From positions 11,979,871-12,043,870 of the forward strand of contig CM040451.1 of NCBI GenBank assembly GCA_022749755.1: 64,000 bases of DNA. The letters are read 5' to 3'. This stretch comes from Azadirachta indica. Taxonomy: Eukaryota > Streptophyta > Magnoliopsida > Sapindales > Meliaceae. Under the pieces are notes generated by a model. That model was not told where the DNA came from, made no database searches, and saw nothing but the letters and a program-made list of their open reading frames with translations. Position numbers and translations under genes: made by a program. This document shows, piece after piece, positions 54,712 to 64,000 of this stretch; the stretch's first letter is position 1; every line of letters starts with the position of its first letter.

Positions 54712-55465
54712 ACCCAATTAATTCAAGGACATTTTAGTCTTTTCTCAAGTAGGGTTTAGTATTTTTTTTTTTACTGCAACATATATATATGTGAGTTAAG
54801 AAGAGAGAGGTGGGCACTATTCACCGTCTAGAGAGAGAGAGGCGGCACTGTTCATCGCCTAGAGAGAGAGAGAGGCGGTTACTATTCATCGTCTAGAGAG
54901 AGGCAGAACAGTAAACTTAAGACAGTTTTGATCAAGTGACTAATCGGAGATCGATTCGTGGTCCGATTAAACTGAAATTTTACCAGCAGCTTCCTAACTC
55001 AAAGGAGTAAATTTTGAATGGTGGAGATCAGATTTGGAGCTCTCTTTCTCCAGATTTCGTGGTTGAAAATTAGGCCACCATTATGGTGATGTTTTTTCTT
55101 GAACTCTCTCTAATTTTTTTGTGAAATTTGATTGTTTGCCAAGATTGTGTGACCTTGAGAATATTATGGATGTGTATCTCTAGTTTTAATTAGAGAGAAA
55201 TTGTGTATTCCTATTATTTAATTATAGTGGAGATTTTTCGGGTGGACTACGGTCCCGTGGTTTTTACTCCTCACATTGGGGAGGTTTTTCACGTTAAAAT
55301 TGATTGTGTTATCGTTATTTTGTTGATGATATAGTTGCTGTCCAAGAATTGATTTTGTGCCAAAAATTGTTGCTCTATTTGTTTGTTTCCTATTAGGTTC
55401 ACGCAAGAGGGGATAAGGTAATTATTGTGCTTCCGCAAATTGGTTTATATTAGTTTATCCCAACA
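54652..55465 (+). repeat. 3' LTR of the copia element
   Basis: 814 bp, about 95% identical to the 5' LTR by hand count. It is preceded by the polypurine tract and followed by AGATA. Confidence 0.95.
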
Positions 55466-55529
55466 AGATACGGAGCAGACTTTGTTGAAGTTGGATTTTG
55501 GTGTGCAAAAATTGTTGATTATTTCAACA

Positions 55530-56025
55530 ATAACAACAATAAATTATATAATATTGTTTAAAAATATGTTGGATATATATTCAATATGTAGGCAAAATAT
55601 ATATAGATGTTTATGAGATTGGAGAAAGTATATTGATTTCACACAAAGAATCCGTCTATTAAGCGATTAAATTGACCGCTTTGAGATATTTTCTTCCGTT
55701 GTTATGTTTGCAGTACAGCGTTTGTGGTGATATGAGTCGAGATGGTGCCGCTTCTTTGCTGCTGTTGGTTTTTCGGAGACGATTTTTGGCTCGCTGCTGT
55801 TCGGCCTCAGCTCACTGCAATTTTCCTGCTGCTGGTTTCCTGCCACGATTATATTGAATGCTTATAAATTTAAAAATTTCTACCTGAATATTTGTATTTA
55901 GAAATATGATAAATGCAATCTAAAAATTAAAACCACAAAGGCAAATTTATTGAATTACTATAAAAATTTTATTACATTAGCAAAGGGTGAAGTATATATA
56001 ATAAATGTAATATAAAAATTAAAAA
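55530..56025. other. Spacer between the copia and Mutator-like elements
   Basis: It contains a GC-richer stretch at 55672-55857 with a 61-codon frame of no recognisable content. From 55925 it holds a segment that is repeated after the Mutator-like element (57862-57930). The 9-bp target duplication occupies 56017-56025. Confidence 0.5.
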
Positions 56026-57861
56026 GGGATATTGACATTTTCCCCTCTGACGTTTGACTTAATAAGTAAATACTCTCCTAATATTTGAGAAAAGACAGAT
56101 AACCCCTTAACGTTTGGATAAATAGGCAGATACCCCCTGAACTTTTATTACCGTTAGTTAGTTGGTTACTTTATTATTATTTGTATCCCTCATCTTTTAT
56201 ATAATAATACTTTGATATATATTTTATTTCAGTATAACACTTTACTTCCTATTTTAATATTTTTCACAATATAATTATTTTAAATATAATAATTTAGTTC
56301 ATATTTAATATTTTTTTCATAATATACTCAAGACTAAATACATTTTTTATTTTTTATTTTAATAGAAAATTTGAAAAATAAAATATTATTAAAAAAATTT
56401 AAACAATGAGTTAAATTAAATTTATATTAAAATATTTTAAACTCGTGTTAAAATATTTATATCTTTTTTCTGCAATAAATTTGATATTTAATTGTTAAAA
56501 GAATTTTGAAATATATTTTAACATTTTATTCTTATATTAATATTTTTATTTAAAAGATTATATTAAATTTATTTTATTTTTTTGAGAAAAATTATGAAAA
56601 TATAAATAAAAAAAAGTAAAAAAAAGAAAAATTTAATATCATTTGTTAATAAAATTAATAATTAAATATATTTTGTATTCTTATTAACCAATAAAATTTA
56701 ATTTTAATTAAAAAATAAAAAAAGAAGAAAATTTTTTATTATTTTTATTTGTAATATATATAACATGTATTTATTGTTTATATTTTTATTTATATTTTCA
56801 TATATTTTTAATATTTTTTCACAATATATTTAAGAATAAATAAATTGTTAATTTGTTATTTTAATAAAAAAATTTTAAAAATACAATTATTAAAAAAATT
56901 TAAATAATGAGATAAATCATACTCATATGCTAAAATATTTCTAACCTTTTACTTTTACTTTTACTTTTATAATAATAAATATTTAATTATTAAAAAATTT
57001 AATTGAAATATTTTTTAACGTGTTATTTTTACATGTAATATATTTATTTAAAAAGTGATGCTAAATTTATTATATTTTTTTTTAAAAATATATAAGAATA
57101 TAAACAATAAATACATGTTTTTTATATATATATATATATATTACAAATAAAAATAATCGAAAATTTTCTTATTTTTCTATTTTTTAATTAAAATTAAATT
57201 ATATTGGTTAATAAGAATATAAAATATATTTAATTATTAATTTTATTAACAAATGATATTAAATTTTTTCTTTTTTTTACTTTTTAATTTATATTTTCAT
57301 AATTTTTCTCAAGAAAATATAATAAATTTAATATAATCTTTTAAATAAAAATATTAATATAAGAAAAAATGTTAAAAAAATATATTTTAAAATTCTTTTA
57401 ACAATTAAATATAAAATTTATTGCAGAAAAAAAAAGGATATAAATATTTTAACATGAGTTTAAAATATTTTAATATGAATTTAATCTAACTCATTGTCTA
57501 AATTTTTTTCATAATATTTTATTTTTTAAATTTTCTATTCAAATAATATATTAAAAATGTATTTAGTTTTGAGTATATTATAAAAAAATATATTAAATAT
57601 GGATTAAATTATTATATTTAAAAAAATTATATTGTGAAAAATATTAAAATAGGGCGTAAAGTGTTATATTAAAATAAAAATATATATCAAAATATTATTA
57701 TATAAAAGATAAGGGATATAAATGATAATAAACTAATTAGTAACTAACGGCAGGGTATTTTTTTATTTATCCAAACGTTAGGAGGTATTTATCTTTTCTC
57801 AAACATCAGAAAGGTATTTGCTTATTAAACCAAACATCAGGGGAGAAAATATTAATATCCC
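56026..57861. mobile_element. Non-autonomous Mutator-like element with ~790-bp terminal inverted repeats (foldback)
   Basis: 1836 bp. The left arm (56026 to about 56815) and right arm (about 57075 to 57861) are near-perfect reverse complements over most of their length. Both outer ends begin GGGATATT and carry ACGTTTGGATAAAT-type motifs. A perfect 9-bp duplication AATTAAAAA flanks it (56017-56025 and 57862-57870), the Mutator signature. The 260-bp loop itself resembles part of the arms, so the element has internal rearrangement. No coding capacity. Its transcript would form a very long hairpin. Confidence 0.85.
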
Positions 57862-58217
57862 AATTAAAAACGACAAACACAAATTTATTGAATTATTATA
57901 AAAATTTTATTACATTAACAAGGGGACAACACAAGCTTAAAAGCACAGACACAAATTAAGACAACCAAATGAGAATCCAAACTGGACTCAGATCATATAT
58001 GGTGGCAATCGATCAACAACAGGATTGCACCCGCACATAGACTCTTGCAAACAAACAAGCCAGCTGATCTTTATTAATTCTAGAGTGAGAGGTCAAGTAC
58101 TGTTTATTCGTAATATTCTAGGAACAACTGTTTATTCGTCCGTGCATGCATCCATGCAAGCATGGTAACATCAACGTAGTAACATAATACCTTATTTATT
58201 TAAACATGCGCAGATCT
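57862..58217. other. Spacer between the Mutator-like element and the lipase fragment
   Basis: It starts with the right target duplication and a second copy of the segment seen at 55925-55991. The last 200 bp may be 3' UTR of the lipase fragment. Confidence 0.45.
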
Positions 58218-58829
58218 CTAATTATCGGGAAGTGGAGCATAACCTTGATGATCCAGTTCCCAAGAACCGTCGTCATGTTGAACCATAGTTTTGTTTTTCT
58301 CAACCCACCAATTAACTGGTATTTTATACTCATCCTTTAAACCATCCATATTTTTGTTTACAAGCGATATTGACCGCGCAACTGCCAGTTGAAAATCACC
58401 CTCAATCCCTTGCGTGCCTGCTACTGTATGCAGGTAAAGTTCCAAATTATGTGGAGATGCTTTCTCCTTCAAGTATGGTGACTTTTTGCTGTCAATTTCC
58501 AACTCTTCGCCCACGTGGACGTACACACGATCCTCTGGTGGAAGATCATTAACTGGATCATTTTTATTTGTTATGCGTAAGACGCGTAGATCATGGAGTG
58601 TAGAGTATACTCTCTTGAAGCCTTCATCTCCAACGCGAGGGCTGGCAAATACGATTGCCGTCACCGGACATGCTTTGCCTGTCCCATTGCTGGGCCTGTT
58701 ATATCCATTGGCTACTATATCCATCGCATTCAAAGTTGCAAGTGCTGAACCCAGACTGTGGCCTGTCACTGTTATGCTGATTTCCTCATCCTGGTGTTGA
58801 TCCACCACCTTCTTAACCTCCCTTAGAAC
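58218..58829 (-). pseudogene. Phospholipase A1-II (DAD1-like) gene fragment lacking exon 1
   Basis: An intact 203-residue second exon with acceptor CAG at 58830-58832. It carries the nucleophile motif TGHSLGSALATL, the Asp in NKNDPVNDLPP and the His in SPHNLELYL, so the catalytic triad region is complete. It is clearly paralogous to exon 2 of the gene at 61317-62573, about three-quarters identical by eye. The expected first exon (substrate lid and N-terminal beta sheets, about 187 residues) is absent. Similarity to the paralogue's intron continues for about 55 bp past the splice site, then stops. It could be a pseudogene, or an exon used in a chimeric transcript. There is no frame damage, so the loss may be recent or the exon may still be constrained. 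Confidence 0.8.
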
Positions 58830-58885
58830 CTGGACATCAGTGGTAATTAAGATCATTAAATTAATGCTGATGTGGCTGCAACTAA

Positions 58886-60892
58886 TATATATAAAGATCT
58901 ACTTAGATAACCAGGAAAAGGGAAAAAAAAAAGACATAATGCAACTGAAAAGGACTTGCAACTTCCTATTATCTTTAAGAAAATTTAGCTAAAATTCCAT
59001 ACACATTTATAGAACGATATATATAGGTTGTAGATTTTATCGAAATTAATACCTTCAGAATCAATGACATAAAGGAGGCCATCCAGACTTGATGCATTAT
59101 CTGCTACCTCTTTTCTTATGAAGTCTAAGTCTACATAAGCTAATCTGGTAAGACATCTTGATTTAGAATGCAAATAGAATGTCTTTATCATCACAAAAAA
59201 TATAAAGCAAAGGCACTTGAAACTGGCGACTCTTACCATCGTGATTAAAACAATCTGCAGTTTAGTTATCCTGAAATTCTCACGTCAAGCACAGTAAACA
59301 TACAGGAAAGACTCTAAACGAAGATCAAATAAAAATAGTGGAGAACAAATTATGCAGTTACATGTGTATGCATAAGCTTTTCGAGCATGGATGTGATGTA
59401 TATGCTATATTCACCAAGTTCATTGATCTTACAACAACAAATTCCTCCAAAACAGGGCCATCCAATCTGTTCGGCGCCAATTCTGGAGCCAAAAGTGGAT
59501 TCGCCAGGGCACCGGAATAACCAGCAGAATGAATTGCCAGCTATCTTTGACTTCTCCAGCTTTATATTAAGTCTTCAAGAAATCAACTAAAAGGGCCGTC
59601 GAAGGAGCATTTCTAGCTTTCTTTGACTTCTCCGATTATAGGTAAAGAGAGAAGTTTTGTCAAATAACTATACCAGCAATGGTTTTTAGTTTTCATGAGT
59701 TGAGTTAATATATAGAAAAGGTAGAACACAGAGGATTTGATGAGATTGTCAGCATCTACTATTCCAAGTTCCAGTTGCAAAAGCTCAAAGGTCTCCAAAT
59801 ACTTGGCATAGCTGTTACATATTAAGAGACTGGTGGTTCTGCTGCTGGGATACATGATTGGGGCTTGTGCCGAACCATAATTCAAACCACTAATAGACCT
59901 TCTATTGATCTATTCTAGGTATAAAATGGTGGAGTATATGATAAACCCATTTTCTAAGCTGCACTAACCGTATCATCTTCATAATAGCATAAAAACAAGC
60001 AAAAATTAATTACACTAGAAATCATAGTACTAAATATAAGCAAAATTAAGTTGTTGTTTCGAAAGGGAAATATGTAATCACAAATCCTTCCCTCTTTTGC
60101 CAAAGTTACTAGGGTCTTAAGATCATGTACATTTACATATCCATGCAACTAGCCTGGACCCTAGTTAGATCTTGTGCCTAGTTTACGTGCATGACACTTG
60201 ATTTTTTTTTATGTTAATGTACTTATAATGACCAATTTATATTTATTAAACCGAATTTTGCAAGTGTTTAAGAAATTTGCTACGGTTATTCAAATACCAA
60301 ATAAGATTTGAATATAAGACTATAAATATCAAATAATCAAAACTTAAATTTAGATACAAGTGTTGAGACAATATTTAAATTTTAATGAGTCCTTATTTAA
60401 TTTTATAATTATACAACATTTGACTTTAATTCTTAAGTTTTTTACCATTAAATTTTTAATGTTTTCATACTATAGAGTTAATTTTCATATAATTAACATT
60501 AATTAATGCTATAACAATTAATAATCATAATTTGAAGGTTAATGAGCATATAATGAATCATCTATGTATGACAAGTAACAATAATTATAAGTCTATTGCT
60601 TACATTATTATAAATACAGCAAAGCAATTCCTCTATTAACAACTGTGTATAATGTGGCTTTTTCTTTCAAATTAGTGTATTCTACGTTGTACATTAATTT
60701 TGTAAAACCATTTATGAATCACAAAATAAAAGCAATATCCACTCAAAATTTTCTTTGTTGCAGTACTATAATTTTCATTTTTTTATCGGGGCCAGACTTG
60801 TAAACTTACAAGCTACATCCAGTATTCTGGTGCTATAAGTTAATCAGCTTAATAAGGATACTCGGATAAATTACGTAAACCTCCAACAAATT
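58886..60892. other. Spacer between the lipase genes with unidentified exon-like fragments
   Basis: On the minus strand, 59053-59144 is an open 92-bp block bounded by a CAG acceptor and a GT donor, coding LAYVDLDFIRKEVADN and more. About 59420-59525 encodes GALANPLLAPELAPN and more. About 59740-59885 encodes NSYAKYLETFELLQLELG and more. All three read like protein rather than random sequence. I do not recognise the family, and no continuous gene can be assembled. The rest is AT-rich. Confidence 0.35.
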
Positions 60893-60964
60893 GTGGCTGT
60901 AGTTTAGTGGTTAGAATTCTACGTTGTGGCCGTAGAGACCTGGGCTCGAATCCCAGCAGCCACA
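60893..60964 (+). tRNA. tRNA-His: tRNA-His (anticodon GTG)
   Basis: 72 bases, no intron. The acceptor stem GTGGCTG pairs with CAGCCAC, discriminator A. The anticodon stem CTACG/CGTAG encloses the loop TTGTGGC with GTG. The T arm is CTGGG-CTCGAAT-CCCAG. The box B-like GGCTCGAATCC is intact, and T-runs follow within 25 bases as a Pol III terminator. As expected for tRNA-His, the extra 5' G is not encoded. Nuclear-type sequence for cytosolic translation. Confidence 0.93.
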
Positions 60965-61021
60965 CATAAAATTTATTTTATTTTGACTTAATTCGCCATT
61001 AACTTTTTAATTATCGGCTGA

Positions 61022-61051
61022 GGCCTGGGCTCCAATCCCAGCAGCCACACA
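61022..61051 (+). pseudogene. Partial tRNA-His copy (3' third only)
   Basis: About 30 bases repeat tRNA positions 60937-60966 with two mismatches, one changing the invariant G of box B (CTCGAAT to CTCCAAT). D and anticodon arms are missing, so it cannot function. Confidence 0.85.
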
Positions 61052-61316
61052 AGCCGAAATCTTTTTTATTTTTATTGAGTTAATTTTTTGCTTAATTTCC
61101 CACTAATTATTTTATTAATTATGATCAGTAAGCATGATAAGTGCGTACAAATTTCTTTTACCACATTAGACTGAGTGTACAATGTTATGACCGCGAAACC
61201 AATGCAAACTCCATTAGTTAAAGCATATTAGAGGTACACAAAGCGAATCTAAGCATGCAACACAAGCAAAATGCAAAGCAAGCTCTCTCTGACAGTGGCA
61301 TCGTACGTTCTCAGAA
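61052..61316. other. 3' flank of the intact phospholipase gene
   Basis: AT-rich, with the probable 3' UTR next to 61317. Nothing else was seen. Confidence 0.4.
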
Positions 61317-62573
61317 TTATCGAGGACTTGGAGGAATTGGTGCATAACCATGATCATCTAGCTCCCAGGATCCATCATTGCGTTGAACCATGCTCTTGTT
61401 CTTCTCACACCACCATTCATCTGGTACATTATATTCGTCCTTTAAAGCATCCGTGTCCTTGTTTAGGAGGGAAATACAACGTGGAACCACCAATTTAAAT
61501 CCCCCGTTAATCCCTTGTGTACCTGCAACTGTACGTAGATAAAGTTCCATGCAATGTGGAAATGCATTGTCCTTCAAGCATGGTGACTTTTTACTGTCAA
61601 TTTTCAACTCTTTACCCACATCAATGTACCAAGTAAAAGTTGGGGGCAGATTAGGAACTTTATCTCTGATATTTGTGATGCGTAAGATATGCAGATCATC
61701 GAGTGTAGAGTATACTCTCTTCAAGCCTTCATCTCCAACCCGGGGGCTAGCAAATACAATGGCTGTAACTAGGCAGGCTTTGCCGGTCCCATTAATAGGC
61801 TTGTTATATCCATTGGCTACTACATCCATAGCATGTAGCGTTGCCAGTGCTGAACCCAGGCTGTGGCCTGTCATAGTTATGCTGATTTCCTCGTCCTGGT
61901 ATTGGTCCAACAGCTTCCTGATCTCTCTTAGAACCTGGACATCAGTGATAATTAAGATCATTAAATTAATGCCGATTTGGATGCAATTATATAATTAGCT
62001 TGAATGTTTCACCTGCTCTCTTGCGCTGATCTTGTTGTACTTGGAATCTGAGCTTTTGGCTGTGTAGAGGGAGAGAAAGCCTTTGTGAACCTTTGGATGA
62101 TTGGCATCTCCGAATATATGTGAAGCTGAGGAAAGGGAAAAATCAATATCTTTCCACCCTTCCAATTTTGTCTGTGTTCCTCTCCAAGAAATCAAAATAT
62201 CTCTCCGTCCTAAAACAGCCTTTCCTTCGTCTGTAGCCACTGCCACATACCCCATCCAGGAAGATTCCTTCTCAATCTCCCAGAAGAGAATTTTAAATTG
62301 TTCTCTCACATAAAAGAAATTGGTGACTGTGTACTTGAAAGGGTTACCAACTTCAAGACCAACGTTAGAGAAGAAATTCTGCGGCGGATATCGGGAGAAC
62401 CTGTACCATTTAGATCCCTTCTGGCCATTGTATGCACTCCCAACAGCTCCAGCCCTTTCTCCATAGTGAATGATATAGCGGCGGAGATCAATGTCGAGAG
62501 GCTCCAATAGACCCTCCCAATCATTTTCTCCACTAAGCTCCCTCCATTTTTGGGCTATGCTTTGAGCTTCCAT
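61317..62573 (-). CDS. Phospholipase A1-II (DAD1-like acylhydrolase, class 3 lipase)
   Basis: Two exons on the minus strand, 62013-62573 and 61317-61934, with a 78-bp GT-AG intron, encode 392 residues, the normal family length. The ATG at 62573 (MEAQSIAQKWREL) was chosen; the in-frame TTG upstream is not a start. Exon 1 holds the N-terminal WRELSGENDWEGLLEPLD signature and GRRDILISWRGT. Exon 2 has the nucleophile Ser212 in TGHSLGSA, Asp278 in NIRDKVPNLPP and His314 in FPHCMELYL. Family members release fatty acids from the sn-1 position of phospholipids or galactolipids. The PLA1-II subgroup lacks a transit peptide, as here, and is considered cytosolic. A likely TATA box (TATATAAC) lies at 62653-62660. 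The downstream neighbour at 58.2 kb is a truncated paralogue. Confidence 0.92.
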
Positions 62574-62652
62574 GATTGTTAATTTGTTTTTCGTCAAAAC
62601 GATGTATGTTGTGAGTTGTGAGGATGTGGACTAAAACTGCATGCTTTTACAT

Positions 62653-62660
62653 GTTATATA
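62653..62660 (-). promoter_or_regulatory. Probable TATA box of the PLA1-II gene
   Basis: TATATAAC on the minus strand, about 80-87 bp before the ATG. Confidence 0.45.
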
Positions 62661-64000
62661 GAGGACTATCAGGATCATTATTGTAACTGTGTTTTTTGCA
62701 TTTTTCCAGGTATAATCAAATCAAGTATATTTCGTCAATTTTAAGTTAAAAAGGATAAAATTAAAGGTATATTGTCATTATTAATCATGTATGATATCAT
62801 GGTGATTCTGAATGGGTAATGGGTATGCTTAGATCCGTATCAATTATGCTCATTAATTTTACTTGGTCGTAAACAATGGACTTAAATTTTCATTTTCATG
62901 TTTTGATGCAACGTTCAAACAAGTCTCATCTATAACTCTCCAAAGTTACTATCTGATAGTATGAAGGTCTAAATATAGAAAAATAGTTTTGTACACCTGT
63001 ATGATTACATGAGTTTGACGGTGTACATCAGCCAACGTAGAGAAGACTTGGAATCAGAATTATACAAAAAGAGCGTAATCTAGACTTCTCTATATTTATA
63101 CATGCATATCACGGAAAGTTGTACCAGGATTCTTCTTTCAGATAGTACAAAATGTCCAAACAAAAACTTGGTCTAGTAATTGGTTTCAAAGTTTGGGTCA
63201 GTGTTACCCCAGTAATTCGTTCCGAACAAAAATATTGTTTCTGAATATCTATTAAAAAAGATTAGAATATAATTAATAAAATAGGTAACCCTTTCTTTGA
63301 AAGCGAGAATATTAACTTGACCTGCCCAATTAAAATGCATTAACCATTATATGCTGCGGAATGTGTACGATATATAATTGGCACACACCTACCTGCTTTG
63401 TGAATCTTCTGATCATGAACTGACACGAGTCCAAATTTTGGACTTAGTTATCATTTAATTATACACGTAATTAACAACTAAATAGATTAGTATTATGTCC
63501 TTCTCTTACCACGATGGAAATATCTGGCTATGGTATCTCTACTGTATCCACATGATGAGGTTTAAATGAAAGGAAAAATTAGGAAAAAGTCATCAGGTTG
63601 AAGTTGATAGAATGCTATTATTTTGTCGAATGTGATCAATAGAATTGCCAATAAAAAGATAGGACACGGCACGGCAAGGCCGAGATTCATTAATTGCAAA
63701 ATCCGTAAGCAATTCTCTGATGAGATTGATGGTAGCGTGAGTGGTTGTTCGTTCATTATATGAGATATAAAATTTAAAAGAGTAATCGTGATCTGCATGG
63801 AAATTAAATTTGAAATATAATAACATGTTAGTACATAAATCCTCTCAAACATATTTAGAATTATAATTATCTAAATTTTATAAAAATTTTGTACTCGTTT
63901 ACATTAATGATTACAATGTGTATATGTATATATTCTACTGTATTAATAATGAATCACTTGGTTGGATGACTACGTAGGATTAATTAATGTTTTATGATAT
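62661..64000. other. Spacer to the window end
   Basis: No gene was recognised. Overlapping minus-strand frames at 63562-63852 contain a short protein-like stretch (RELLTDFAINES) that I cannot assign. Confidence 0.4.

Larger units (their letters stand above)
49808..55465 (+). mobile_element. Ty1/copia LTR retrotransposon, Tnt1/Tork-like, complete but defective
   Basis: 5658 bp. It has two LTRs (812 and 814 bp) starting TATTGGG and ending CCCAACA, a PBS at 50623-50634 (TGGTATCAGAGC), a polypurine tract AAAAGGGGGAG at 54638-54648, and 5-bp target duplications AGATA. Domain order is gag zinc knuckle, protease, integrase, RT, RNase H, the copia order. The single polyprotein is interrupted by several stops and at least two frameshifts, so the element cannot encode its own enzymes. 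By hand the LTRs differ at about 43 of 813 positions (about 5%), mostly transitions. This points to an insertion perhaps one to three million years old if a typical plant rate applies. Confidence 0.95.
49651..55529 (-). mobile_element. Putative LTR of the older copia element, split by the younger copia insertion
   Basis: Left part 49651-49807 begins (plus strand) tgaaaaaatgtttcat next to the PBS-like site. The right part would continue from 55471 to about 55529, where plus-strand ATTTCAACA would be the minus-strand LTR start TGTTGAAAT. The combined length would be about 215 bp. No second LTR copy is present in the window to prove these bounds. Confidence 0.35.

Noticed and set aside
55672..55857. 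61-codon Leu/Arg/Ala-rich frame in a GC-richer patch
   Set aside because: No recognisable domain. It sits between transposons and is probably element debris.
60937..61051. Possible CRISPR-like or second tRNA repeat
   Set aside because: There is only one partial copy of the tRNA 3' end with a broken box B. It is neither an array nor a second gene.
63562..63852. Overlapping minus-strand frames near the window end
   Set aside because: One contains a protein-like stretch, but no family was recognised and no complete gene fits. The region is also near the window edge.

Overview
This window is nuclear DNA of a dicotyledonous plant. The evidence is AT-rich spacers with many (TA)n tracts, genes with short GT-AG introns, plant-only families (CLE peptides, TAXIMIN, PLS-type PPR, plant GDSL and DAD1-like lipases), a cytosolic tRNA-His, and Ty1/copia, hAT and Mutator-like elements. 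The protein flavour suggests a woody rosid, possibly Citrus. That is a guess from resemblance, not a database match.

Layout. 1-6.1 kb is gene-poor and holds one PIF/Harbinger-like candidate. 6.2-8.7 kb carries two same-strand genes for secreted CLE peptides. 10.6-14.0 kb (minus) is a five-exon GDSL esterase/lipase. 17.15-18.75 kb (plus) is an intronless PPR gene. 19.66-19.98 kb (plus) is a two-exon TAXIMIN peptide gene, followed by a compact direct/inverted repeat complex. 21.7-25.2 kb (plus) is a seven-exon pyruvate decarboxylase gene with a match to the hypoxia-responsive promoter element upstream. 26.1-29.7 kb (plus) is a seven-exon mitochondrial malate dehydrogenase gene. 32.5-34.2 kb (plus) is a second, secreted, five-exon GDSL lipase. 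34.2-40.3 kb is spacer with a diverged long repeat and a non-autonomous hAT-like element. 40.4-42.0 kb (minus) is an intronless membrane protein resembling ferric reductases.

43-58 kb is a nest of transposable elements. A decayed minus-strand copia remnant abuts a truncated Mutator-like arm. A younger copia element (812/814-bp LTRs, 5-bp TSD) sits inside what looks like the LTR of the older copia. A 1.84-kb near-palindromic Mutator-like element has a 9-bp TSD. 58.2-62.6 kb (minus) holds two related phospholipase A1-II genes, one lacking its first exon, with unidentified exon-like fragments and a tRNA-His gene (plus a dead partial copy) between them.

The genes are independent eukaryotic units, not an operon. 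The most suggestive arrangement is that two CLE genes, a TAXIMIN gene and PLA1-II genes share one window. From memory, CLE5/CLE6, TAX1 and a PLA1-II gene are close neighbours on Arabidopsis chromosome 2. PDC and MDH lie head to tail and both serve central carbon and NADH metabolism, but nothing shows joint regulation. I found no CRISPR, prokaryotic operon or clearly new multi-gene system. Exon structures were read by hand from splice consensus and family alignment. In each spliced model the exon lengths sum to a whole number of codons.
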